64,000 bases of DNA from Bacteroidales bacterium (GTDB lineage: Bacteria > Bacteroidota > Bacteroidia > Bacteroidales > UBA932). The notes under the pieces are model-generated. The model was given only the letters and a program-made list of their open reading frames with translations. It was not told the origin of the DNA and searched no databases. The position numbers and the translations under genes were made by a program. Location: NCBI GenBank assembly GCA_024398075.1, contig JAKSJM010000003.1, forward strand, positions 1 to 64,000. Direction: 5' to 3'. Below are positions 1 through 7,212 of the stretch, in pieces. Position 1 is the stretch's first letter. Each line of letters starts with the position of its first letter.

Positions 1-89
1 ATCACTCCGCCAGACGGCCATGATTTCCCTGGATTTCTGGCAGAAACACTCCATTTCCCTCATATGGCCATCGAAACGCCAGCAAACAC

Positions 90-131
90 GAGAGCAGCAT
101 CCCACCACGGGCGTGGTGAAATGCTGCTCTC
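90..131 (-). terminator. Hairpin terminator after aroF
   Basis: A perfect 11-bp outer stem (90-100 with 121-131) encloses a second perfect 6-bp stem (CACCAC 103-108 with GTGGTG 113-118, loop 109-112). It starts 16 bases past the aroF stop. On the minus strand it is followed by GTGTTTGCT, a poor U-tract, so termination is inferred from the stem strength. The first 89 bases of the window hold no gene that I can support. Confidence 0.7.
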
Positions 132-146
132 TGTATTTGGCCTGAG

Positions 147-1232
147 CTATTTCTGCTCGAGGACTTCGTTCTGAGCGCGAACTGACTCCTCGTGGATAGC
201 GTTGAATACGCCCTCGATGAATTTCTCTGAGAGACCGAGCTCAGCTCCCTTGTTCACCATCTCCTGGAGGACCTGATCCCAACGGGAGGCCTGGAGGATG
301 GCCACATTGTGGTCTTTCTTGTACTGACCCATCTTGCGGCTGACGTTCATACGGGACTTGAGCATGCCGAGGATGTTCTCATCGAGGATATCGATCTGTG
401 CACGGAGCTGATCCATTCCCTCCTTGTACTCAAGGCTGTCTGAATAGTTGTCACGGACAACGATCTTACTGAGGAGCTCCTTCAGACCGTCTGGGGTAAG
501 CTGCTGCTTGGCATCGCTAAGAGCCACATCAGGGTTACAATGAGACTCGATCATGAGACCATCGAGACCGAGGTCGAGAGATCTCTGGGACAGTTCGAGC
601 AGATACTCTCTCTTTCCACCCATATGGCTTGGGTCTGCGAAGAACGGAAGCTCAGGGAAGCGAGTACGCATCTCGATGACGCTCTTCCAACCTGGATCAT
701 TGCGATAGCCCATCTTATCAGAGGTAGAGAAACCACGATGGATGACACCCAGCTTCTTCACGCCTGCAAGGTTCAGTCTCTCGAGCGCTCCCACCCAAAG
801 GTCAATGTCTGGGTTCACAGGATTCTTTACAAGCACAGGGATATCGGAACCGCGAAGAGCGTCTGCGATTTCCTGCATGAGGAATGGGTTTGCAGATGTT
901 CTAGCACCGATCCAGAGCATATCCACGCCTGCAGCGAGGCACATCATCACATGCTTCTCGGTAGCGACCTCTGTACAAACCTTCATACCAGTCTCCTCCT
1001 TGACTCTCTGGAGCCACTTGAGACCTGGCATACCGATGCCCTCGAAGCATCCTGGATGTGTACGAGGCTTCCAAATACCTGCTCTGAACATGTGGATACC
1101 AAGTTCACTAAGTCCCTTGGCTGTCTCAAGCACCTGACCTTCGCTCTCTGCGCTACAAGGTCCTGCGATTACCATCGGACGAGGAAGAGTGAAGATTCCC
1201 CACTCCGATACTGGAATAAGATCTAGTTTCAT
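147..1232 (-). CDS. aroF: Bifunctional DAHP synthase / chorismate mutase
   Basis: This is the first enzyme of the shikimate pathway, condensing phosphoenolpyruvate and erythrose 4-phosphate, fused to a chorismate mutase. The DAHP synthase part (about residues 1-260, KDSA-like type) shows GPCSAES at 24-30, KPRTHP, IGART, VKNPVNPD and DPSHMGG. The C-terminal 89 residues, from MDQLRAQID at 273, are an AroQ-type mutase. In this family the mutase domain also serves as a feedback sensor. The gene lies 9 bases downstream of tyrA and so falls under the tyrosine attenuator upstream of tyrA. At 361 residues it is full length. The usual pheA and aminotransferase neighbours of Bacteroidetes are not in the window. 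Confidence 0.95.
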   Translation of the reverse strand: MKLDLIPVSEWGIFTLPRPMVIAGPCSAESEGQVLETAKGLSELGIHMFRAGIWKPRTHPGCFEGIGMPGLKWLQRVKEETGMKVCTEVATEKHVMMCLAAGVDMLWIGARTSANPFLMQEIADALRGSDIPVLVKNPVNPDIDLWVGALERLNLAGVKKLGVIHRGFSTSDKMGYRNDPGWKSVIEMRTRFPELPFFADPSHMGGKREYLLELSQRSLDLGLDGLMIESHCNPDVALSDAKQQLTPDGLKELLSKIVVRDNYSDSLEYKEGMDQLRAQIDILDENILGMLKSRMNVSRKMGQYKKDHNVAILQASRWDQVLQEMVNKGAELGLSEKFIEGVFNAIHEESVRAQNEVLEQK

Positions 1233-1241
1233 ATCAGTTCG

Positions 1242-2096
1242 TTATCTTATGATTTTCTTAATTCTGTTTGCATCCGCGATAAGGTCGTGAACCTTCTCCG
1301 AATCGTAATCTGCGATGGCATCACGGAACTGCTGCATCTTGCCAATATAGGTATCAATGACCTGAAGGAGATTTTCCCTGTTCTGCATGAAAATAGGCAC
1401 CCACATCTCTGGATTACTCTTTGCGAGTCGCGCAGTGGAAGAGAAGCCTCCTGACGCGAGGTCAAAGATATGCTTCTCGTCCTTCTCCTTGTCCAGCACG
1501 GTAAGCGCGAGAGCAAAGGAAGTGACATGTGAAAGATGTGAGATGTACGCTGTGTGCACATCGTGGTTATCTGCATTCATGTACGCAGGCCTCATGTTAA
1601 GGCAAGCGTAAAGGCTCTCGATGGTAGCCACAGCCTTAGGATCCGACTCCTCAGTGTTCGCGAAGATGCATGCGCGACCATCGAAGAGATTTGGCATCGC
1701 AGCCCAAGGGCCACAATACTCGGTACCTGACATAGGATGGGTAGCGACATAGCGCTTGCGCATAGGGTGATAGTGCACACCACGGACGATCTGCGCCTTG
1801 GTCGAGCAGACGTCGATGACTGTCTTGTCATTATATCCCTTCTGCTGGAACACATCCAGAATCTGTGGAAGCAGCTTCACTGCAGCGCCCACTGGCACAG
1901 AAATCACTATGATGTCTGAACGGTCAATGAGCTCGTCCAGCTCCACTGTCTCATCCACGAGGCCAATCTTTACCGCTGCCGCCGCGTTGACTGGATCCTT
2001 CTCGACTCCGAGGAAAGAGTCTGCAAAACCTCTTCTTCTAAGGTCGATAGCCATCGATCCTCCGATGAGTCCAAGTCCTATGAAACCTATAGTCAT
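1242..2096 (-). CDS. tyrA: Prephenate dehydrogenase
   Basis: The enzyme oxidatively decarboxylates prephenate to 4-hydroxyphenylpyruvate in tyrosine synthesis. The N-terminal Rossmann fold has GLGLIGGS at residues 7-14, and the substrate region contains HPMSGTEYCGP. At 284 residues it is a stand-alone cytosolic TyrA, without a fused mutase or ACT domain. It is the first structural gene of a tyrA-aroF unit. A leader peptide with six Tyr codons and an intrinsic terminator lie between the promoter and this start, so expression is very likely tied to charged tRNA-Tyr. The start ATG at 2096 follows the terminator U-tract by 15 bases. Confidence 0.93.
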   Translation of the reverse strand: MTIGFIGLGLIGGSMAIDLRRRGFADSFLGVEKDPVNAAAAVKIGLVDETVELDELIDRSDIIVISVPVGAAVKLLPQILDVFQQKGYNDKTVIDVCSTKAQIVRGVHYHPMRKRYVATHPMSGTEYCGPWAAMPNLFDGRACIFANTEESDPKAVATIESLYACLNMRPAYMNADNHDVHTAYISHLSHVTSFALALTVLDKEKDEKHIFDLASGGFSSTARLAKSNPEMWVPIFMQNRENLLQVIDTYIGKMQQFRDAIADYDSEKVHDLIADANRIKKIIR

Positions 2097-2111
2097 AATA
2101 CTTAATTAATC

Positions 2112-2143
2112 AAAAAAAAGCCGTCCAGAATGTCCGGACAGCT
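2112..2143 (-). terminator. Attenuator terminator of tyrA-aroF
   Basis: On the minus strand the 8-bp stem AGCTGTCC / GGACGGCT (2136-2143 with 2119-2126, one G-U pair) has a 9-base loop and is followed directly by seven T residues (2112-2118). It is a textbook intrinsic terminator, but it sits between the leader peptide and tyrA. The upstream segment 2170-2180 (minus GTCCGGATGTC) can pair with the loop and 3' arm (GACATTCTGGAC, one G-U and one bulge) as an antiterminator. The leader's Tyr codons (2194-2201) can pair over 8 bp with 2180-2187 as the competing hairpin. Confidence 0.9.
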
Positions 2144-2182
2144 TAAAAACTCACTCAAAAACAGAGCACGACATCCGGACCA

Positions 2183-2239
2183 TTATCTGCACTGATAATA
2201 GTAATAATAGCCGAATGAAAAATAACGTGTCTCTGACAT
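2183..2239 (-). CDS. Tyrosine-rich leader peptide of the tyrA-aroF attenuator
   Basis: This 18-codon frame reads MSETRYFSFGYYYYYQCR and stops with TAA. Six of 18 codons are Tyr, five of them consecutive, and two are Phe. It lies between a canonical promoter and an intrinsic terminator, 87 bases before tyrA on the same strand. The expected role is ribosome stalling: when charged tRNA-Tyr is scarce the ribosome pauses on the Tyr run, the 2:3 pairing forms and the terminator is prevented. The -7 box ends at 2248, so the transcript would begin only a few bases before this ATG, making the leader nearly leaderless. The mechanism is inferred from the sequence architecture. Confidence 0.88.
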   Translation of the reverse strand: MSETRYFSFGYYYYYQCR

Positions 2240-2247
2240 ATCTTCTG

Positions 2248-2279
2248 CAAATATAAAAGATTTAGTTGTGAAATTCAAA
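2248..2279 (-). promoter_or_regulatory. Promoter of the tyrA-aroF leader
   Basis: The minus strand reads TTTG (2276-2279), 20 bases, then TATATTTG (2255-2248). This is an exact match to the Bacteroidetes housekeeping consensus TTTG-N19-21-TAnnTTTG. Confidence 0.85.
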
Positions 2280-2325
2280 TGCTTTTTGGAACAAATAACC
2301 CATTATTTGTGACCACAGGCACACA

Positions 2326-2358
2326 TTTGCGTCAGTTGTGAAAAGTTTACTATCTTTG
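2326..2358 (+). promoter_or_regulatory. Promoter of fabF
   Basis: TTTG at 2326-2329, 21 bases, then TATCTTTG at 2351-2358. It is an exact Bacteroidetes-type promoter, about 30 bases before the fabF start and divergent from the tyrA leader promoter. Confidence 0.82.
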
Positions 2359-2387
2359 TAGCAGTACAAACATTAAAACCAAACCGG

Positions 2388-3644
2388 ATGAAAAGAGTTG
2401 TTGTGACTGGATTGGGAGTAATCTCATCAGTCGGAAATGATATTCAAACATATTGGAATAACATCAAGGAGGGAGTTTGCGGTATCGGAATCGTGGACGA
2501 ACTCGAGCAGGCAGGCGTCCCAGTCAAGATAGGAGCCCAAGTAAAGGACTTTGACCCACTCCAGTACGGAATGGACAAGGCATTCGCCAGAAAGCAGGAT
2601 CCTTTCACCATGTATGGTGTGGCAGCAGCCTTCCAGGCCATGAACGATTCAGGACTACAGGCAGATGGAGATGCCAAGAACATTGACGCAGACCGTCTAG
2701 GAGTATATGTAGGTTCAGGTATCGGCGGTTTCAGGACCTTCGTCCGCGAGACCGAGAAGATCATCGAGGACCCTACAGGACAGTGGGTTTCGCCACAGTT
2801 CATCCCATCCATGATCTCAAACATTGCCGCAGGCCAGATCGCCATCAAGCATCACGCTGAAGGTCCTTGCCTCGACATCGTGACAGCATGCGCCACCTCA
2901 TCGCACTGCATCGGCGAGGCTTACAGAGCCATCGCACATGGATATGCAGATGCCATGATCACCGGAGGCACAGAATGCGCCACCATTCCACTCGGCATAG
3001 CTGGATTTGCAAACATGAAGGCGCTCAGCCGTGCGGAAGATCCTATGTATGCGTCACTTCCATTCAACGCGAACCGCCAGGGCTTCGTGATGGGAGATGG
3101 AGCAGCCATCATCATCCTCGAGGAGTATGAGCACGCAAAGGCTCGCGGCGCGAAGATCTATGCGGAAATGGTAGGATACGGAAATACCTGCGACGCATAC
3201 CACGTAACAGCCCCTAGGCCAGACGGCAGCACACAGGCAAGAGCCATAAAGATGGCGCTTGACCAGGCAGGCTTCGATGCGGACAAGGATACACTTTATA
3301 TCAATGCTCACGGCACAGGCACCCACCTCAACGATGCAGCCGAGACCGTGGCATACAAGCTCGCCATCGGCGAGGCTGCCTACAAGGCCCACATCAGCTC
3401 CACCAAGTCCATGACAGGACACATGCTCGGAGCTGCAGGAGCCATCGAGGCTGTAGCCACTGTGCTTGCAGTGAACGAAGGCATTGCGCCTCCTACCATC
3501 CACCTCGATGAAATCGACCCTGAGTGTGACCTTGACTACACGCCAAATGTGGCTGTGAAGGCAGACTTCACCATCGGTATTTCGGATTCATTGGGCTTCG
3601 GAGGTCACAATGCCTGCGTAGCGTTCAGAAAATACGAGGACTAG
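2388..3644 (+). CDS. fabF: Beta-ketoacyl-ACP synthase II
   Basis: This is a condensing enzyme that elongates acyl-ACP with malonyl-ACP in fatty acid synthesis. At 418 residues it has the full thiolase fold. The nucleophile is Cys168 in TACATSSHC, and the two catalytic histidines lie in HGTGTHLND and in the GHMLGAAGAIE segment. It has its own promoter and stands alone here, without acpP or other fab genes, so it may be a second KAS paralogue or part of another lipid or polyene pathway. Family membership is certain; the exact chain-length role is not. Its stop overlaps that of the convergent cation exporter in a shared CTAG. Confidence 0.9.
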   Translation: MKRVVVTGLGVISSVGNDIQTYWNNIKEGVCGIGIVDELEQAGVPVKIGAQVKDFDPLQYGMDKAFARKQDPFTMYGVAAAFQAMNDSGLQADGDAKNIDADRLGVYVGSGIGGFRTFVRETEKIIEDPTGQWVSPQFIPSMISNIAAGQIAIKHHAEGPCLDIVTACATSSHCIGEAYRAIAHGYADAMITGGTECATIPLGIAGFANMKALSRAEDPMYASLPFNANRQGFVMGDGAAIIILEEYEHAKARGAKIYAEMVGYGNTCDAYHVTAPRPDGSTQARAIKMALDQAGFDADKDTLYINAHGTGTHLNDAAETVAYKLAIGEAAYKAHISSTKSMTGHMLGAAGAIEAVATVLAVNEGIAPPTIHLDEIDPECDLDYTPNVAVKADFTIGISDSLGFGGHNACVAFRKYED

Positions 3645-4558
3645 CAGCAGGATTCACCTGTGCAGCCAGAACCCTCGGTCTCGACTTCTATAGTGCTGTG
3701 TGCGATACCCTTCGCACGCAGCATTTCTTTCATGGTATGGACAATCTCCTCGTAGCTGTTGATGTCCTCGACCACGACATGCGCCGTAAGGGCAGTCTCA
3801 GTGGTGCTGATGGCCCAAATGTGCACGTGGTGCACTCCCAGGACGCCTTCAGCTTCAGCCATCTCCTTCTCGATGCCCTCGGCGTCGATGCCTTCTGGAA
3901 CGGCGTCGATGCTAAGTCTGACGCTCTCCTTGAGCAGATCCCAGGTGCTCACAAGTATAATGGCTGCGATGACGAGACTGATGATAGGGTCAATGATGTA
4001 CCATCCTGTGAATGAGATGACTATACCGGAGATAACGACGCCTACAGATACCAGTGTATCAGCGAGCATGTGAAGGTATGCTCCCTTGGTGTTTATGTCG
4101 TGTCCCTGCTTGCGCATCAGAAGATAGGCAGTGAAACCATTGACCAAGATGCCTATACCGGCAGTCCATGAGATAGCCTCTCCATCTATAGGAGCAGTGG
4201 ACGTGAACTTGTGGATGCTCTCTACGACAATGATTCCGACCGCGACAAGAAGCAGTACAGCATTTGTGAGGGAGATGAGTACAGAACTCTTCCTGAATCC
4301 ATAAGTGAAGCCCTTGCGAGAGTGGCTCGTCATGAGTCCGAAAGCGACAAGCGCGAGGACGAGAGAGACCACGTCGCTGAGGTTATGTCCAGCGTCGGAC
4401 ACAAGTCCAAGGGAATTATATATTATGCCTACGACAGTCTCGATGACTACGAAACCCACATTCAGGGCAATGGCCAAGATATAGGTATTCTTCAATGACT
4501 TATCCATCGTGCCCTCTGCGTGATGATGGTGATGATGATGATGATGTTCGTGTGCCAT
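3641..4558 (-). CDS. Cation diffusion facilitator, zinc/cadmium/cobalt exporter
   Basis: This is a proton-coupled divalent metal exporter of the inner membrane (CDF family, ZitB/CzcD type). It begins with MAHE and a run of nine His (residues 5-13), a cytosolic metal-binding tail. Six hydrophobic segments follow, with the transport-site motif SDAGHNLSD in TM2 and HMLADTLVS in TM5. A C-terminal cytosolic domain carries HVHIWAIS and ends CTGESCC, an extra thiol-rich site. The promoter region contains the 13-bp palindrome GCAACC-T-GGTTGC, a possible metalloregulator operator. The metal specificity cannot be read from sequence; zinc is most likely. Confidence 0.92.
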   Translation of the reverse strand: MAHEHHHHHHHHHAEGTMDKSLKNTYILAIALNVGFVVIETVVGIIYNSLGLVSDAGHNLSDVVSLVLALVAFGLMTSHSRKGFTYGFRKSSVLISLTNAVLLLVAVGIIVVESIHKFTSTAPIDGEAISWTAGIGILVNGFTAYLLMRKQGHDINTKGAYLHMLADTLVSVGVVISGIVISFTGWYIIDPIISLVIAAIILVSTWDLLKESVRLSIDAVPEGIDAEGIEKEMAEAEGVLGVHHVHIWAISTTETALTAHVVVEDINSYEEIVHTMKEMLRAKGIAHSTIEVETEGSGCTGESCC

Positions 4559-4586
4559 ATTATTGTAGTTTTTGATTTCGATGGTG

Positions 4587-4623
4587 CAAAGGTAGGGATG
4601 GGGTTACGCAACCTGGTTGCAAA
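4587..4623 (-). promoter_or_regulatory. Promoter and candidate operator of the cation exporter
   Basis: The minus strand has the -7 box TACCTTTG (4594-4587) and a TTTG (4623-4620) at a long spacing of 25 bp. The palindrome GCAACC-T-GGTTGC (4608-4620) sits inside the spacer, where a metal-responsive repressor or a spacer-bending MerR-type activator would bind. No regulator gene is adjacent. Confidence 0.55.
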
Positions 4624-4844
4624 CATGCCCGCGAGGAAATTCTGATATTTCCACATTACATTAAAGAATAACTACAAATAAACTCAATTAATATTCTGTA
4701 TAACAATAGTTTGAACTAATGTTACCTTATCTTTTATATTGTTCTATTCCCAAATATCAAGTTTACCATATATTTCATTAAATATTAATTAGTTAAATAT
4801 ATTTACTTAAAGAAAATATTTAAGAAATGAAAAAGTGACATTAA

Positions 4845-4877
4845 TTTGTGATAAGTGACGAAAAATAATTAAATTTG
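4845..4877 (+). promoter_or_regulatory. Promoter of the Ntn hydrolase-glycerate kinase unit
   Basis: TTTG at 4845-4848, 21 bases, then TAAATTTG at 4870-4877, an exact consensus match. The -7 box covers the in-frame TTG at 4875, which rules that codon out as the start and favours ATG 4899. Confidence 0.82.
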
Positions 4878-4898
4878 AGCCAAACAAAAACATTGGTC

Positions 4899-6044
4899 AT
4901 GAAAGCAATCAAGATAACATTGGCCTCGCTAGCAGGCATCATCATCGCAACCGTTGTCGCTGTCGCCATCATTTGGGGCGGCGAGATCCGCACAATCGGC
5001 ACCGTCAAGCAAGTTGGTGACAACAAATACCTGTACCAGATGGAGTATCTGGCATCGTACGACCTGGACGAGCTCGTCGAGAGCGATATAGACTCAAACG
5101 CGAAGCTACTTGGATACGTGGTGAAGAAAGTCGGCAAGGGAATTCCTATCAAGATGAAGAGTTCACAGGTTGCTGACGAGGACGGAGAGGTGCAGGGATT
5201 CAATTGCACCAGCTTCCAGGCCAAGCAGGCCGACGCTGAAGGATATTTCTTCGGCAGAAACTACGACTTTTTCAAGAACCCGACGATGGTGACCATCTCA
5301 CGCCCCAAAAAGGGCTATGCTTCGATAGCCGTAAGTGACATGTCACATTTCGGATACAGCCTCGAGAAGCTCCCTACATCGCTTGGAGCCAAGGTTCTCT
5401 GCCTTGCATCCGTTTACGCGCCAGTAGACGGCATGAATGAGAAGGGCGTATGCACCTCCATCATGGCACTCCCTAAACAGGCGTCCCAGCAGAGCAGCGG
5501 CAAGCACGCCGTAGGCACCACGGTGATCATGCGTCTTATCCTGGACAAATGCGCCACGGTCGAGGAGGCACTGGAGCTGGTCAATTCAGTGGATATCAGG
5601 CATGACGCCACCGTAGGCTCAGGCTATCACTACATGGTGGCCGACGCAAAAGGCGACTGCGCCGTGTTCGAGTTTGACAAGAACGATGGATGGAAGACCA
5701 TGATTGTGCGCAAGGATGAGAGCAAGAACAGCATGCTTGTGACAAATCACCTCCTCAGTCCGAAGTACTTCACCACAGAACCAGACCCTGAGGTAGGAAA
5801 CCCTCACAGCCGCAGCTGGTGGAGATACGAGACAGCAGGAGCATACCTGGAAGAGCGTGGCGGCGTCCTTAGCTTCGATGAGGCACAGGAGTGCCTGTCA
5901 AAGGTGCACTGGAAGGACCTTGTATGGGAAAACGGCACCGTGGAGGACACCCAGTTCTCAAATGTCTACAACCAGAGCGAGATGACACTCGCACTTAGAA
6001 ACTGGAACGAATACGAGAAGACATACCATTTCTCACTCAAGTAA
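4899..6044 (+). CDS. Membrane-anchored Ntn hydrolase (C45 / linear amide C-N hydrolase type)
   Basis: The protein has 381 residues. An N-terminal hydrophobic segment (about 4-26) looks like an uncleaved anchor. From about residue 100 the sequence GFNCTSF, then GRNYDF, matches the cysteine Ntn-hydrolase pattern of acyl-CoA:6-APA acyltransferase-like and choloylglycine hydrolase-like enzymes. Cys103 would be the nucleophile and would need self-cleavage before it to become the N-terminus. Later marks are NEKGVCTS and VTNH. The substrate, an amide such as a conjugated acyl-amino acid, is unknown. The downstream glycerate kinase follows after 4 bases, so the two are co-transcribed. ATG 4899 is chosen because the promoter overlaps earlier codons. 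Confidence 0.75.
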   Translation: MKAIKITLASLAGIIIATVVAVAIIWGGEIRTIGTVKQVGDNKYLYQMEYLASYDLDELVESDIDSNAKLLGYVVKKVGKGIPIKMKSSQVADEDGEVQGFNCTSFQAKQADAEGYFFGRNYDFFKNPTMVTISRPKKGYASIAVSDMSHFGYSLEKLPTSLGAKVLCLASVYAPVDGMNEKGVCTSIMALPKQASQQSSGKHAVGTTVIMRLILDKCATVEEALELVNSVDIRHDATVGSGYHYMVADAKGDCAVFEFDKNDGWKTMIVRKDESKNSMLVTNHLLSPKYFTTEPDPEVGNPHSRSWWRYETAGAYLEERGGVLSFDEAQECLSKVHWKDLVWENGTVEDTQFSNVYNQSEMTLALRNWNEYEKTYHFSLK

Positions 6045-6048
6045 ATCC

Positions 6049-7116
6049 GTGAAAATCGTAGTGGCATCGGACTCCTACAAGGGGTCGCTATCGTCCCTTG
6101 CCGTCGCCGAGGCGGTGAGCGAGGGCGTGCTGAGTGCCTGCCCGTCTGCCGACGTCACGAAAGTGGAAGTCGCAGACGGCGGAGAAGGCACCCTAGGAGC
6201 CATCGTTAACGCCACGGGCGGGGACTTTATCACCACAAGGGTCTCAGACCCGCTAAACAGGCCTATTTTGGCCAAATACGGCATAATCCACGGAGGGTCG
6301 GAGACTGACACAGCCGTCATAGAGGTAGCACAGGCTATAGGACTCACACTCATGACGCCTGATGAGCGCAATCCCCTGCTCGCATCGAGCAAGGGGGTGG
6401 GCGAGCTGATCAAGGCGGCATGGGAGCGGGGATGCCGAGACTTCATCATCTGCCTGGGAGGTTCGGGAACGAACGACGGGGGCAGAGGGATGATGGAAGT
6501 CCCAGGCATCCGCGACATCGCCAGGGAGGGTCGCTTCACCGTCATGTGCGACGTGAAGAACACCTTCATAGGCCCGAACGGGGCGACGATGGTGTTCGGC
6601 CCACAGAAAGGCGCGACGCCTCAGATGCTGGGCATCCTGGAGGAGCGCATGACCGCGCTAGCTGCAGAGATAGAAGACGAGACAGGGATGGACGTTCGCG
6701 AGCTTCCGGGAGCCGGCGCAGCCGGCGGACTCGGCGGCGCCTTCGCAGCTTGGTTCTCGGCTGAACTCAAGTCTGGTATCGACGTCCTTCTCGATACCAT
6801 CGGATTTGACTCGCTCATCTCCGGATCCGACCTCGTGATCACTGGCGAAGGCTGCGCTGACTCGCAGACCGCCTCGGGCAAGGCCGCCCTCGGCGTACTG
6901 CGCCGCGCGCAGAGTCAAGGTATCCCTACCGCCCTCCTCGCAGGCAAGGTAATAGACGCTCCAAAACTCGAATCATTGGGCTTTCAGCACGTAATTGCAG
7001 TCTCTGATCCAGCCGCTCCCCTCTCCATACAGATGAATCCTCAAATCACATCATCTAGGCTTAGAGATAAATCTTACGGTTTGATAACCAATTTATTTAA
7101 CAAAGATGTATATTAA
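6049..7116 (+). CDS. glxK: Glycerate kinase (GlxK/GarK family)
   Basis: The enzyme phosphorylates D-glycerate for entry into glycolysis. The N-terminus reads MKIVVASDSYKGSLSS, followed by ADGGEGTL, LGGSGTNDGG, FGPQKGA and ITGEG, all typical of the family. It starts with GTG, 4 bases after the amidase stop. At 355 residues it is shorter than the usual 370-385: the segment between NDGGRGM and the MCDVKN strand looks collapsed. The usual ITGEGRID is ITGEGCAD here. Its first two thirds are visibly richer in G+C and G-ending codons than neighbours, which may reflect transfer. The family call is secure; full activity is likely but unproven. Confidence 0.85.
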   Translation: MKIVVASDSYKGSLSSLAVAEAVSEGVLSACPSADVTKVEVADGGEGTLGAIVNATGGDFITTRVSDPLNRPILAKYGIIHGGSETDTAVIEVAQAIGLTLMTPDERNPLLASSKGVGELIKAAWERGCRDFIICLGGSGTNDGGRGMMEVPGIRDIAREGRFTVMCDVKNTFIGPNGATMVFGPQKGATPQMLGILEERMTALAAEIEDETGMDVRELPGAGAAGGLGGAFAAWFSAELKSGIDVLLDTIGFDSLISGSDLVITGEGCADSQTASGKAALGVLRRAQSQGIPTALLAGKVIDAPKLESLGFQHVIAVSDPAAPLSIQMNPQITSSRLRDKSYGLITNLFNKDVY

Positions 7117-7160
7117 TGTAACATTTTTGTTAACATAGTTTTAAGTCCAAAAATAAACAA

Positions 7161-7190
7161 GAAAGGAGACGACCGAGGTCATCTCCTTTC
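7161..7190. terminator. Bidirectional terminator between glxK and htpG
   Basis: Stem GAAAGGAGA (7161-7169) with TCTCCTTTC (7182-7190), and inner GACC/GGTC. T-rich tails follow on both strands (TGTGTTTTG on plus, TTGTTTATTTTTGG on minus), so it can end both convergent transcripts. Confidence 0.85.
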
Positions 7191-7212
7191 TGTGTTTTGT
7201 GAGCGCGTCAGA

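Larger units (their letters stand above)
4559..4898. other. AT-rich 340-bp divergent gap
   Basis: Apart from the exporter promoter and palindrome near 4.6 kb and the amidase promoter at 4845-4877, the stretch 4625-4844 is strongly AT-rich. I see no gene, stable hairpin or repeat in it. Confidence 0.6.

Noticed and set aside
1..176. Plus-strand open frame from base 1 to 176 containing a stretch loosely like glycyl-radical-activating enzymes, and a minus-strand frame from 63 running off the left edge
   Set aside because: The plus frame reads through the aroF terminator into aroF antisense and lacks the GGEP motif; the minus frame has only 21 codons in the window. Neither can be supported.
540..1226. 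Long plus-strand frames opposite aroF and elsewhere (for example 3054-3503, 12340-12981, 18260-19426, 20062-20577)
   Set aside because: They lie antisense to clearly conserved genes, have no family motifs and reflect codon bias of the real strand.
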